DNA of 64,000 nt from Dyadobacter frigoris (GTDB lineage Bacteria; Bacteroidota; Bacteroidia; Cytophagales; Spirosomataceae). The stretch lies in the NCBI RefSeq assembly GCF_005280585.1, contig NZ_SZVO01000008.1, positions 62,001 to 126,000 on the forward strand. Direction: 5' to 3'. The notes beneath the pieces were generated by a model that was not told the origin of the DNA, searched no databases, and saw only the letters and a program-made list of their open reading frames with translations. Of the stretch, positions 18,525-27,756 are shown in pieces. A program made the translations under genes and the position numbers. Positions within the stretch are counted from its first letter, which is position 1. Each line of letters starts with the position of its first letter.

Positions 18525-18716
18525 ATGAGCAAGCCAAAATTCAATGAAGGCGCATGGGTTAAGGAAAAAACCGGCACCAAAGGCATGACTGTTGTTAGCA
18601 ACATCACAGATAAAAGCACTTCTGAATTTTCAGGAAAAGTAATTTGCAAATATGGTGATGAAGAAGGCCACGATGTTGAAGGAGAATTTTCAGAGGTTGA
18701 TCTGGTTTCACTTTAA
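18525..18716 (+). CDS. DUF2158-like small protein
   Basis: A 63-residue protein resembling the YodC/DUF2158 family. An SH3-like all-beta fold is suggested by FNEGAWVKEKTGTKGMTVV near the start and GKVICKYGDE in the middle, which match the family pattern of a basic Gly-rich turn, an MxV strand and a Cys-containing strand. The function of the family is unknown. It starts 5 bp after the AsmA-like gene and is almost certainly co-transcribed. Confidence 0.6.
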   Translation: MSKPKFNEGAWVKEKTGTKGMTVVSNITDKSTSEFSGKVICKYGDEEGHDVEGEFSEVDLVSL

Positions 18717-18832
18717 ACGGAATAAAAAAATAGATTGTAACAGGAATTAACGCTTTCATTATTGCTGATCGCGTTCTGAAAATTTGTATTTACGGATTAG
18801 TCAATGGAATGATTTTTTTGCTTTTTTAAATG

Positions 18833-18840
18833 TAAATTTG
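18833..18840 (+). promoter_or_regulatory. Candidate -7 promoter element
   Basis: TAAATTTG matches the Bacteroidota -7 consensus TAnnTTTG and lies 80 bp upstream of the response regulator start at 18921. The T-rich stretch upstream ends in TTTG (18817-18820), but the spacing of 12 bp is shorter than usual. Confidence 0.35.
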
Positions 18841-18920
18841 ATTTCTTTCAGGTGATTTTATGACAAGTGTTGAAGAAATGTCTGGTTATTAAATTCATTT
18901 TTGTTGTAATCAAAATTAAC

Positions 18921-19373
18921 ATGACTGATAAAAAAGAATTATACATTGTAGATGACTCCGCAGACCACAGGTTTGTTCTGGAAAGTATTTTTACTAAATT
19001 TTTACCTCAATACCCTGTCCGCTTTTTTGAAGGCGCTCAGGATTTATATCATTTTTTAATTCTTCAGTCGGCTCCTGATTATAAAGGGATACTTCCTGGT
19101 TTAATTATTCTGGACCTGAAAATGCCTGCTATGAATGGCTATGAACTCCTGAAATTGCTGCGCCAGACGCCGGACAACAAAAAAACGCAATGGAAAAGTC
19201 TGCCCGTTATCATGATGAGCAGCGAGGATATTCCCCAGGAAATTAACCAATGTTATCAGGCGGGAGCTAACTCCTATTTGACAAAACCATTGATTTTTGA
19301 AGAGTTGCGCGATGTACTTAAAGCGACATGTCAGTACTGGCTGGACTTTAACAGAGCACCTTCTCTCAATTGA
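18921..19373 (+). CDS. Single-domain response regulator
   Basis: A 150-residue CheY-like receiver with no output domain. The acidic pair D11/D12 lies in YIVDDSAD, the phospho-acceptor is D65 in LILDLKMP-type sequence (IILDLKMPAMNGYE), the switch Ser is in VIMMSSED and the conserved Lys in YLTKPL. Receiver-only proteins of this type usually relay phosphate from hybrid kinases such as the one encoded at 21606. The frame is open from a TTG at 18867, but the ATG at 18921 gives the canonical receiver N-terminus. Confidence 0.88.
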   Translation: MTDKKELYIVDDSADHRFVLESIFTKFLPQYPVRFFEGAQDLYHFLILQSAPDYKGILPGLIILDLKMPAMNGYELLKLLRQTPDNKKTQWKSLPVIMMSSEDIPQEINQCYQAGANSYLTKPLIFEELRDVLKATCQYWLDFNRAPSLN

Positions 19374-19475
19374 TACTTTGGTGTAAGTAATTGAAAACAT
19401 CATGGTTGATGTTTTTGGGTATGATTTTTTCAGGTGTTTTTGTGTAAATAGTTCACATAACTAAAATCACAAAAA

Positions 19476-19664
19476 ATGAAAACGATCCTGAAAACAATTT
19501 CAATGGCAGGCTTATGCTTACTTTTAAGCATGACTGCTTGCAACAGCAAGAAAAGTGAGACAACGAGCAGCGACACCACCTCTGTTGATGGAAATATGGG
19601 AGCCGCACCGTCCGACTCAACAATGATGATGGATTCGACCAAAATGGATTCAACAAAAATGTAA
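19476..19664 (+). CDS. Very small lipoprotein
   Basis: A 62-residue predicted lipoprotein. The signal sequence runs to a lipobox LSMTAC, with lipidation at Cys22. The mature chain of about 40 residues is almost entirely Ser, Thr, Asp, Met and Lys, ending in two copies of a DSTKM motif. Such low-complexity Asp/Ser lipoproteins are frequent in Cytophagales. No enzymatic role is suggested. Confidence 0.65.
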   Translation: MKTILKTISMAGLCLLLSMTACNSKKSETTSSDTTSVDGNMGAAPSDSTMMMDSTKMDSTKM

Positions 19665-19745
19665 ATTAATAATAAACCGGTAGCTGTACAGTGGCTGAAT
19701 TTCGATGGAAAATCAGAATTTTCGATATAACTTATTTTTATTTCA

Positions 19746-20306
19746 ATGAATAATTCCGGTATTTCTTACAATTTGCCCGGTACAGTTTCCGGTGTTTTTT
19801 TTACAAAGAAGGATGCAGATATGGCCTATCACGCGCTTTTGAAACTGGGTCATACACATGATGATATTTCTGTTTTAATGTCGGATGAGACTTTAAATAG
19901 ATATGAAAGGCCGCATCCCGAAGATGCAGAAGAATTTGTAACGTCAGGTGAAGAAGATGACTTGGGAACGCCCGTGGGGAAACCCAAAGGTGTTATCGTG
20001 AGTGCAATTATTTCAATTACTTCCATGATTTCAATTCCCGGGCTGGGTATTGCAATATCCAATACGCTATTAAAGAAAATCTATAATCTTACATCCGATG
20101 ATTCTTCTGAACAAACGGTTGGAGGGATTCTAAGTTCAAGTGTGCCCGAAGAGCATACAGATTCTTATGGAGATAGTATGAAGGAAGGAGGAATAATAAT
20201 CAGTGTGGATCCGCGAAATGCTCATGAGAAAAAAGCTATTGTCAAAAATTTCAGAGAGAACAACGGACAGGATATTTTAGGAGATGATGGTTACACTGAA
20301 TTTTGA
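19746..20306 (+). CDS. General-stress-type protein, paralogue of the gene at 20344
   Basis: A 186-residue protein with an N-terminal YflT-like alpha/beta module of about 45 residues (GVFFTKKDADMAYHALLKLG, then DDISVLMSDET). A hydrophobic segment at about 85-110 replaces the glycine-zipper seen in the paralogue. The C-terminal beta segment reads MKEGGIIISVDPRNAHEKK. The same three-part order occurs in the convergent gene at 20344-20895. Related proteins in other bacteria are annotated as heat-induced stress or DUF1269/YflT proteins. The two genes converge on a shared terminator. Confidence 0.65.
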   Translation: MNNSGISYNLPGTVSGVFFTKKDADMAYHALLKLGHTHDDISVLMSDETLNRYERPHPEDAEEFVTSGEEDDLGTPVGKPKGVIVSAIISITSMISIPGLGIAISNTLLKKIYNLTSDDSSEQTVGGILSSSVPEEHTDSYGDSMKEGGIIISVDPRNAHEKKAIVKNFRENNGQDILGDDGYTEF

Positions 20307-20310
20307 AATA

Positions 20311-20342
20311 AAACCGGAAGCTGTAAAGCCTCCGGTCTTTAA
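20311..20342. terminator. Terminator between convergent paralogues
   Basis: ACCGGA and TCCGGT form a 6-bp stem, extended by GC/GC across one mismatch, with a short loop and CTTT after it. It lies in the 37-bp gap between the two convergent genes. Confidence 0.55.
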
Positions 20343-20343
20343 T

Positions 20344-20895
20344 TTATAGAACTACATTATGGTCGCCGGAATAAATCCGCTGGCCATTATTTTTTTCAAA
20401 TGCCTCAGTAATTTCAACTTTATCCAACGCGTTTTTCGGGCTGACACTCATCATAACGCCACCTTCCTGGATGGACGTTTCGTAGTATTCTTTATGCTCG
20501 TCGGGGTAGCCAGCTCCAATTATTGCCCCGACTGTTCCTCCTGCAATACTACCTGCGGCTGCACCGGTAAGCCCTGCCAGAAGCGGCCCCATTAATACCA
20601 GACCAAAACCAGGTAATGCAAGATTGGAGCCAATGGCTGCAATGGCACTTACAATAGCTCCGGCAGTTCCGCCAAGTAAAGCACCGCGACCGGCATCTTC
20701 CAAGGTATGCGATGTTTCCACACTTTCATCTTCAACTTTCAGAAAATGCCCTTTGTGTGTTACGTCCGACATCACAACAGAAATGTTTTCGCGCGCATAA
20801 CCTTTGTTCAATAAAGCCTCGTAAGCGCCATCGGCGTCAGCGATCGTGAGGAAAATACCTGTTATTCTTGTGTTTATTGATTTGTTCGTATCCAT
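20344..20895 (-). CDS. Stress-type protein with glycine-zipper segment
   Basis: A 183-residue protein. The N-terminal YflT-like module reads TGIFLTIADADGAYEALLNK and NISVVMSDVTH. A long Gly/Ala-rich hydrophobic region at about residues 70-125 (for example GRGALLGGTAGAIVSAIAAI) has the GxxxG pattern of a glycine zipper and may insert in a membrane. The C-terminal module QEGGVMMSVSPKNALDK matches the neighbour at 19746. The frame is open to 20937, but the ATG at 20895 (MDTNKSINTR) aligns with the paralogue's start. The function is unknown; membrane-associated stress protein is inference. Confidence 0.7.
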   Translation of the reverse strand: MDTNKSINTRITGIFLTIADADGAYEALLNKGYARENISVVMSDVTHKGHFLKVEDESVETSHTLEDAGRGALLGGTAGAIVSAIAAIGSNLALPGFGLVLMGPLLAGLTGAAAGSIAGGTVGAIIGAGYPDEHKEYYETSIQEGGVMMSVSPKNALDKVEITEAFEKNNGQRIYSGDHNVVL

Positions 20896-21605
20896 GATTG
20901 TAATATTAAGTTTCAGGTACCGGATTTGACAGCACAACTTTTATGCCAACAATTAATCCTACTAAATATATGAATGCAGAAAATGATTGACAAGGCAGCA
21001 CTTATAGCTTATTATTGAAAATTGGAATGATTTTTTAATTTATATACTGCCTGAAAAGGAGCAGTTCAGTTACATGATTTTATTTTTGAATAAGTGTTTG
21101 ACGTAATAACCGTACTGTTTCACACTTGCTGTAATATCGAATGAAATTAAAATGTAATTTTCAATTGCGTATATATATTATGGTATAATTTTTAAACATT
21201 GGTCAATTAAAAGGTTTCTCCTGCTTTTCCAGGAAGCGCAATACAATCCTGTAATTTCAATAGGATAAAAACAGGGTGCTTCTTTGGCTGATACTGCTTT
21301 TCGTCCTGTAATCAATAAGGGTGAATATGTTTATCAGAATGGTTGATAAGATTTATATCTTGAAATGGAAACAAGCAACGCTGAAAGATTAAGTTTGGCT
21401 TGTTAATATCGTTGTTGTCATCTGTTTATATCAAATTTTCAAAATCTGATATAAACATAAATGGTATCGCTCTTCTCTTTGCATAGGTTTTCGTCTGGTA
21501 TATTTTTAATATTGTACAGGTTCCTGTATTTCTAATCGGGTATCCGCCAGCTGAGCGGTTAACGCATACTGCTGATTTTATTATTGCAGGTATATTGTAA
21601 AGCTC
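20896..21605. other. Long intergenic region upstream of the hybrid kinase
   Basis: This gap of about 710 bp has no convincing ORF. It holds an 11-bp inverted repeat at 21423-21457 and a 14-nt palindrome TACAGGTTCCTGTA at 21515-21528, both within 200 bp of the kinase start. No RNA gene was recognised. Confidence 0.3.
21423..21457. promoter_or_regulatory. 11-bp perfect inverted repeat, possible operator
   Basis: TGTTTATATCA and TGATATAAACA are exact reverse complements separated by 13 nt, about 150 bp upstream of the CheB/CheR-kinase gene. There is no T run, so it is more like a regulatory site or structured leader than a terminator. Confidence 0.35.
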
Positions 21606-24600
21606 ATGTCAGAAAAATTACCAACCCGGAAAAATATATTAAAGGAAGAGAAACCTGTACGCATAGTAGCTATTGGCGCTTCGGCAGGCGGGTTGGATGC
21701 CATTTCCCGGATTCTTGAAAATCTGTCGCCGGCAACGGGGATGGCCTATGTGTATATCCAGCATTTGTCACCGACGTTTGAAAGTCATTTAAAAGATATC
21801 CTTTCCAGGCTGACAGCCATGACCGTTGAGGAGGCAAGTCATGAAATGAAAATAGAGCCTAACCATGTCTATATTATTCCTCCCGACAAGGACATGGAAA
21901 TTCTGGATGGTGCGTTGACATTAATTCAGCGAAAGCCACGGCCTTTTTTACATCTGCCAATTGATAAATTCTTTATTTCCCTTTCAGAGCGGCAAAAAGA
22001 CGGTGCGATTGGTATCATTTTGTCAGGGATGGCAAATGACGGGACCTTAGGTTTGAAAGCGATAAAAGTAGCTGGTGGCGTAACGATTGCTCAGGACGAT
22101 AGTGCCAAACATCAGAGTATGCCCAGATATGCTATAACAGAAGGGGTTGTGGATCTGGTACTTTCGCCGTTTGAAATAGCTAAAGAGCTGGAACGCCTGA
22201 GTGGGCAAACGGCGGTTTTTAAGCTCACAGCCGTTCAGGAAGAAGATGTTGAAGATGAAGCCAGTGATGAGGATTTAAAGAAGATACTGCAATATTTAAA
22301 ACAAGCCGTTGGAGTAGATTTTGACCATTACAAAATGTCGACGATCCGGAGAAGGATTGTAAGAAGAATGCTGCTTTATAAACTGGAAACGCTAAATGAC
22401 TATTCAATTTACTTAAAACAGCATCCCAATGAAGCAAGGACACTGTATAATGATCTGCTTATTAATGTGACCAATTTCTTCAGAGATACCGAAACAATGG
22501 ATTATCTCGAAAAGAAGTTATTCCCTCAGATTATCAAAAACAAATCTGCCGGTGAAACTATACGTATCTGGATTCCGGCCTGTTCAACCGGACAGGAAGC
22601 TTATTCACTAGCCATGATTCTATTGGAATTGCTGGGTGAAACTACTGCTATTTCCATACAAATATTTGCAAGCGATTTAAGCGAGCTGGCAATTAGCAGG
22701 GCAAGACAAGGACTATATTCAAAAAGTGAAGTTGTTGACGTTTCAGCAACACGTATTTCAAGGTTTTTTATTAAAAAAGATGATCAGTATCTGGTTAAGA
22801 AATCAATAAGGGATCTTTGTGTTTTTGCTCCTCATAACGTTTTGAGAGATCCACCGTTTTCTCGTCTGGATTTGATAAGCTGCCGTAATCTGCTGATTTA
22901 TCTGGATACTGTTTATCAGCAAAAAGTCATGGGTACTTTCCACTATGCGCTAAATCCTGAGGGTTTTTTACTTTTGGGGAATTCGGAGGCGGTTGGGAGT
23001 GCGGTGTCACTTTTCTCCCAGATTGATAAAAAACAAAAGATATTTATCCGTAAAAGCAGGGATGCCAGTAAGGCGGCTTTTGATATGAATTTGCGGTGGC
23101 GCGTTGCGGCCCGTCTTGGGCACACAGGAAGTGTAAATATACGGTCAAAAATAAGTGAACTTCCGGCGCCTGTCAGAGATTTAGATAAGGAAGTAGATGC
23201 CTTTTTACTTAAAAAGTATGTCCCAGCCTGTATCGTTGTGGATCAGGATCTTGAAATTCTTCAATTTCGCGGATCTACCGGACTCTTTCTGGAACATTCT
23301 CCCGGCAAGGCTAGTTTTAATTTATTGAAAATGGCTCGTCCGTCTTTGGTTTTTGAATTAAGGAATACTATTCATAAAAGCAAGAAATCAGGAGAGATTT
23401 TCCGTAAAACGGGGCTCGAAATGACTGTAAATGAACGTACTCATTATGTTGAAATTGAAGTTGTTCCTATAAGAAATACCGCTGATCAATCTCTTTTTCT
23501 TGTTTTACTTGAAGAAGTGATGCCGGGCGTGCTGGCTGAAGATAAGATATCCAATTTTAGGGATGACCGTATCAAACAGCTGGAAATGGAATTGTCGTCG
23601 TTGCGGAAAGATATGCATTCGATTATCGAAGAGCAGGAAAAAAGCAATGAAGAACTGCAATCTGCAAACGAAGAAATTGTCAGCAGTAATGAGGAGTTAC
23701 AGAGCATCAATGAAGAACTGGAAACCAGTAAGGAAGAAATTGAGTCAACCAATGAAGAATTGCTGACAATTAACCAGGAACTTTTAACAAGGAACGACCA
23801 GCTTACTGAGGCATACGGATATGCAGAAGCTATTTTTAGCACCATCGGAGAGGCTACACTTGTCTTGAATAAAGAGCTGAGAATAAAGAGTGCGAACAAA
23901 GCTTTTTACAAGATTTTCCATGTGCAGGAAGAGCATATTGAAGGACGAATGTTTTATGAACTGGATAAGCGCCAATGGGATATCCCACAGCTAAGACAGT
24001 TACTGGAAGAGGTTATCACAAATAACGCGCACATAAAATCTTACGAAGTTTGCCTTCATTTTCAGGGTGTCGGAGAAAAAATCATGCTGTTGCACGCCAG
24101 AAAAGTGGTTCAGCATGAGCGTAAAGAAGCCATTTTACTTGTTATTGAAGATATAACCGAACACCGCCGTGTGCAACGGATGCTGGAAGAACGTCAGGCG
24201 TGGTTTCATGATATGATTGATCATGCCCCGGCTTTGGTTTGGGTTACAGGACAGGACAGTCGCATCAACTTTTTGAACAAAGCCTTACTTGAATTTACGG
24301 GCCATATTGCTGGCGATTCGGATTATGATTTCACAAGTTATATCCATGAAAATGATCGTGAGCAATACAAAGCGACGTGCACTAAAAAATTTCCTGACAA
24401 ACAAATATTCAGTATTGAATATCGTCTCAGGCGGAATGACGGCGAATACAGATGGGTATTGGAAACTGCAAAACCAATGTTTTCTCCGGATGGGAAATTT
24501 ACGGGATATATTGGAAACGGGACTGAGATCCATCTACAAAAAACACTTTCAGAACAACTGAATCTTCACGTTCAGCAACGCACGCAGGAATTAAGAGAAA

Positions 24601-26192
24601 CTAATATTGAACTCGAAACATCCAATAAAGAGCTTACAAAAACCGCGGACAGGTTGCTGAGTGTTTTAAACGGAGTGCCGGCGGCAATTACGCTAATGGA
24701 AGTAATTAAGGATGACAAAACGGGCGAGGCTGTCGATTTTATAATTTCTGTATATAACCATCAGGTACTGGAACTGACCGGTTTTAACCCTGAAAATATT
24801 CATGAAAATTCTTCGATTGAAAGGAAACCCAAATTAAAAATGCCTGAACTTCTGGATTTATACATCCGTGTACTCAAAACAGGAGAACCGGTTTACAAGG
24901 AAATTTCGGATTTATTCCCCGGCGATAATAGCTGCTACGCGTTTTTCATTACCCGGCAAATTGACAAAAACGGAGTTGTTGTTACTATTCTTGATATATC
25001 TGAACGCAAGAATGCGGATAAAAAATTGATGAAAAGCCTGGAAAGTTTGCAGGCCGTACTGGATTGTTCTCCCGGTTCGATCAGTTATTTAAAGCCTGTT
25101 TATGGCGAAAAAAAGGAAGTTGAAGATTTTATTCTTGTCGTAAGCAACCAGAAATTTGCAAACGAATTTCATAAACCGCTCAGTGAGTTGGTCGACAGCC
25201 GGGCTACGGAATTATATCCCGCCGATGCCATTGCAAAAATGAAACAGGTGTTGTCTACCGGTGAGCATTCCTATGAAGAAATATATTTTTCAGAAGAGAA
25301 AAAATGGTCAGGCATTTCTATCATGAGGCACAAGCAGGGTGTTGTCATTGCCGGGCTTAACATCACTTCTTTGAAAGACGCTGAACAGCAGCAGATCAAA
25401 TGGATTCAGCAACTGGACGAATCCAATGAAATGATCCAGTCGCTTGAAAAAATGCGTCAGTATATCAGCCATCGGGGCGAATTTCTGCGGGCGACTTCTC
25501 ATGATTTACGGAGCAGTTTCGGTATTATCATGGGTGCAACGGCACTTTTGAATTTAATGGATACAGAAGAGCAACGAGCCAGATCGTTGGAAATGATCCA
25601 GCGAAATCTTCGTCAGGTTACGTATATGATGAATCAGCTTTTGGATTACTCGCGGTTGGAAGCGGGACAGGAAAGACTTGAAATTTCTAATTTTGATGTT
25701 TCCGATATGCTGAATGAGCTATGTGAAAGCATGGTTCCGATAGCAAAAGATAAAAATTTGTGGTTGAAAATTGATGGTGAAGACCAACTGATCATTCAGG
25801 GTGATCTGGTAAAAATCAGAAGAATTGTCCAAAATCTGGTTCTGAATGCAATAAAATATACAAAAAATGGCAGGGTTAGTGTGAAGTGGGGTAGGTCTGA
25901 AAATATTGAAAAATTAAGTAAATTTACTGATTATCAATGGTTTATTGATGTTGAAGATACAGGGGTTGGTATATCTGCGTCACTTTTATCTCAATTGACT
26001 GAAACATCGGAAGATGTGAAACAGGTGATGGGGCAAAGTTCGGCCTCTGCAACGGGTGAGGGAATCGGGCTATTTATCGTAAAGCGTTTGTGTGAATTGT
26101 TAAGTGCCGGACTTACTATTGAGAGTAATGAAGGTGAGGGGACATTGTTCAGGATTCTGTTACCGGTTACCTATAAAAATGAAGGGAATTGA
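21606..26192 (+). CDS. CheB-CheR-PAS-histidine kinase multidomain sensor
   Basis: A 1528-residue soluble fusion. Residues about 18-195 form a CheB methylesterase with the catalytic triad S26 (GASAGG), H53 (QHLSP) and D145 (SGMANDG). Residues about 225-490 form a CheR methyltransferase (SAM-site ACSTGQEAYSLA, later SCRNLLIYL). A Glu/Asn-rich coiled coil spans about 655-740 (NEELQSANEEIVSSNEELQS). Several PAS modules follow between about 745 and 1260. A HisKA domain has H1299 in ATSHDLRSSFG, and a HATPase runs to the end (NLVLNAIKYTKNG, DTGVGIS, GEGIGLFIVKRL). There is no transmembrane segment and no C-terminal receiver, so phosphate must pass to a separate regulator. No chemotaxis genes lie nearby, so the Che domains probably serve signalling other than motility. 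Confidence 0.92.
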   Translation: MSEKLPTRKNILKEEKPVRIVAIGASAGGLDAISRILENLSPATGMAYVYIQHLSPTFESHLKDILSRLTAMTVEEASHEMKIEPNHVYIIPPDKDMEILDGALTLIQRKPRPFLHLPIDKFFISLSERQKDGAIGIILSGMANDGTLGLKAIKVAGGVTIAQDDSAKHQSMPRYAITEGVVDLVLSPFEIAKELERLSGQTAVFKLTAVQEEDVEDEASDEDLKKILQYLKQAVGVDFDHYKMSTIRRRIVRRMLLYKLETLNDYSIYLKQHPNEARTLYNDLLINVTNFFRDTETMDYLEKKLFPQIIKNKSAGETIRIWIPACSTGQEAYSLAMILLELLGETTAISIQIFASDLSELAISRARQGLYSKSEVVDVSATRISRFFIKKDDQYLVKKSIRDLCVFAPHNVLRDPPFSRLDLISCRNLLIYLDTVYQQKVMGTFHYALNPEGFLLLGNSEAVGSAVSLFSQIDKKQKIFIRKSRDASKAAFDMNLRWRVAARLGHTGSVNIRSKISELPAPVRDLDKEVDAFLLKKYVPACIVVDQDLEILQFRGSTGLFLEHSPGKASFNLLKMARPSLVFELRNTIHKSKKSGEIFRKTGLEMTVNERTHYVEIEVVPIRNTADQSLFLVLLEEVMPGVLAEDKISNFRDDRIKQLEMELSSLRKDMHSIIEEQEKSNEELQSANEEIVSSNEELQSINEELETSKEEIESTNEELLTINQELLTRNDQLTEAYGYAEAIFSTIGEATLVLNKELRIKSANKAFYKIFHVQEEHIEGRMFYELDKRQWDIPQLRQLLEEVITNNAHIKSYEVCLHFQGVGEKIMLLHARKVVQHERKEAILLVIEDITEHRRVQRMLEERQAWFHDMIDHAPALVWVTGQDSRINFLNKALLEFTGHIAGDSDYDFTSYIHENDREQYKATCTKKFPDKQIFSIEYRLRRNDGEYRWVLETAKPMFSPDGKFTGYIGNGTEIHLQKTLSEQLNLHVQQRTQELRETNIELETSNKELTKTADRLLSVLNGVPAAITLMEVIKDDKTGEAVDFIISVYNHQVLELTGFNPENIHENSSIERKPKLKMPELLDLYIRVLKTGEPVYKEISDLFPGDNSCYAFFITRQIDKNGVVVTILDISERKNADKKLMKSLESLQAVLDCSPGSISYLKPVYGEKKEVEDFILVVSNQKFANEFHKPLSELVDSRATELYPADAIAKMKQVLSTGEHSYEEIYFSEEKKWSGISIMRHKQGVVIAGLNITSLKDAEQQQIKWIQQLDESNEMIQSLEKMRQYISHRGEFLRATSHDLRSSFGIIMGATALLNLMDTEEQRARSLEMIQRNLRQVTYMMNQLLDYSRLEAGQERLEISNFDVSDMLNELCESMVPIAKDKNLWLKIDGEDQLIIQGDLVKIRRIVQNLVLNAIKYTKNGRVSVKWGRSENIEKLSKFTDYQWFIDVEDTGVGISASLLSQLTETSEDVKQVMGQSSASATGEGIGLFIVKRLCELLSAGLTIESNEGEGTLFRILLPVTYKNEGN

Positions 26193-26288
26193 TGAAAAAA
26201 TAGACCCCGGGTTTTCAGCTTTTAAGCCGTTGGCACGATAATTGTTCTTAGGTGGATTGTAATTCTCTTTAAGTAAAAAAACAAGATT

Positions 26289-26729
26289 ATGAAAATGCAA
26301 TGGATTGTTAACACACTGGGTATAATGCTTATATCCTTATCGTTGTCAGCACAGGTGGTTTCAAAAGATTCCCTTAATACTTTGCAGCAGCAAAAGGAAT
26401 CGCTTGAAATAAGCAAAAAGCTGAACGACAAAAAAATTGAGTTAGCTAAACTCGAAAATCAGCTGGCAGACAAAACATCTGAGGTTTCAAAAACAGCTGA
26501 ACAGGCTCAGAAATCTGCGGACGAAAATGGAAAACAGGCTGCAAACCTCACCAGTAATGCACAGGACAGAAAACTTGCAAAGAGAGCACGTCAAAGTGCT
26601 AATTCGGCAGAAAAGGACGCTAAACGCGCCCGTAAAGCATCTGACAATCTTGAAAGCCTGAAAAAAGATATTGAATCTTTAAGAAGCAAGATTGCAGATG
26701 ATGAAGCCAAATTGTCGTCTAAAAATTAA
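26289..26729 (+). CDS. Secreted coiled-coil protein
   Basis: A 146-residue protein with a signal peptide (MKMQWIVNTLGIMLISLSLS, cleavage after SAQ). The mature part is one long charged helix, rich in Lys, Glu, Ala and Ser with heptad-like spacing (LEISKKLNDKKIELAKLENQ, then SAEKDAKRARKASDNLESLK). There is no enzyme motif. It is probably a periplasmic or envelope-associated coiled coil. A terminator follows. Confidence 0.65.
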   Translation: MKMQWIVNTLGIMLISLSLSAQVVSKDSLNTLQQQKESLEISKKLNDKKIELAKLENQLADKTSEVSKTAEQAQKSADENGKQAANLTSNAQDRKLAKRARQSANSAEKDAKRARKASDNLESLKKDIESLRSKIADDEAKLSSKN

Positions 26730-26771
26730 CAAGGTGAGAAGTAGATGACTAAAGATTTTAAATATTGAAAC

Positions 26772-26798
26772 GGTCCGGAGAAATCCGGACTTTTTTTG
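26772..26798 (+). terminator. Rho-independent terminator
   Basis: GTCCGGA, loop gaaa, TCCGGAC and TTTTTTT form a compact terminator about 45 bp after the coiled-coil gene. The ankyrin gene starts just beyond it. Confidence 0.85.
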
Positions 26799-26828
26799 TA
26801 AATTTTGGATAGAAAAACAACTACTGAT

Positions 26829-27653
26829 ATGACGCCTTATCATGAACGAATAACGGACGGGAAATTTCGTGAGGCCGTTGCTATGATTGACGCAGGAGAA
26901 ATCGAAAACCTGAAAAAGTATCTCTTCAAAAATCCGGAAATTGTTCATCAGCGTGTGTTTTTCGATGAAGTTGGATATTTCAGTAATCCCGGACTTTTGG
27001 AATTTACAGCGGAAAATCCTGTCCGACACGGGAAACTGCCGCAGAATATTGTCGGTATCGCAGGTGTAATTCTTGAAGCCGGAGCGAAAAAAAATCGTGA
27101 ACAAATGGATTACACGCTTGGTCTGGTGAGTTCGGGTAGGGTTGCACGCGAATGTAACCTGCAAATTCCGCTCATTAACCTGCTTTGTGAAAATGGGGCA
27201 AATCCTGATCAGGCAATACTTCCGGCTCTGACGCATGGTGAATTTGAAGCAATAGAGGCTTTAATTAAAAACGGAGCGAAAATAAATCTGCCTGTTGCGG
27301 CAGCCACGGGAAGATTGGCTGATTTTCAAAAGCTGCTTCCTACATCCGATCAGACAGAACGCCATCTTGCTTTTGCCCTTGCTGCACAACACGGAAAAAC
27401 TGAAATTTTAAAAATTTTGCTCAAAAACGGTGAGAGGGCAGACAGATATAATCCAAAAGGTGCTCATGAGCATTCGACACCTTTGCATCAGGCGGTTTTT
27501 AGCGGGAATCTGGAAATTGTGAAATTGTTGGCCGAGTCAGGAATCAGGCTTGATCTGAAAGATAAAATCTATCAGGGAACGCCGCTCGACTGGGCCGTTT
27601 ATGGAAAGTTTGCGGAAATTGAAAATTATCTGCGTTCGGTAGAAAATATTTGA
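26829..27653 (+). CDS. Ankyrin-repeat protein
   Basis: A 274-residue soluble protein. Ankyrin-type repeats are clearest in the C-terminal half: ALAAQHGKTEILKILLKNGE, then HSTPLHQAVFSGNLEIVKLL, then GTPLDWAVYGKFAEIENYLR. Weaker repeats lie at about 80-150 (ENGANPDQAILPALTHGEFE). The N-terminal 60 residues are less repeat-like. Ankyrin repeats mediate protein-protein binding; the partner is unknown. The frame opens with a TTG at 26805 inside the terminator tail, so the ATG at 26829 is the better start. Confidence 0.85.
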   Translation: MTPYHERITDGKFREAVAMIDAGEIENLKKYLFKNPEIVHQRVFFDEVGYFSNPGLLEFTAENPVRHGKLPQNIVGIAGVILEAGAKKNREQMDYTLGLVSSGRVARECNLQIPLINLLCENGANPDQAILPALTHGEFEAIEALIKNGAKINLPVAAATGRLADFQKLLPTSDQTERHLAFALAAQHGKTEILKILLKNGERADRYNPKGAHEHSTPLHQAVFSGNLEIVKLLAESGIRLDLKDKIYQGTPLDWAVYGKFAEIENYLRSVENI

Positions 27654-27756
27654 TCTCATCAGCCGGGTATAAATTTTACTCTCCGATCTTACATTAAGAG
27701 AAACCAAAAATTCCGGGTTTCTAAATAAATATCAATCCAAACCGTCAGCCTGAAAT

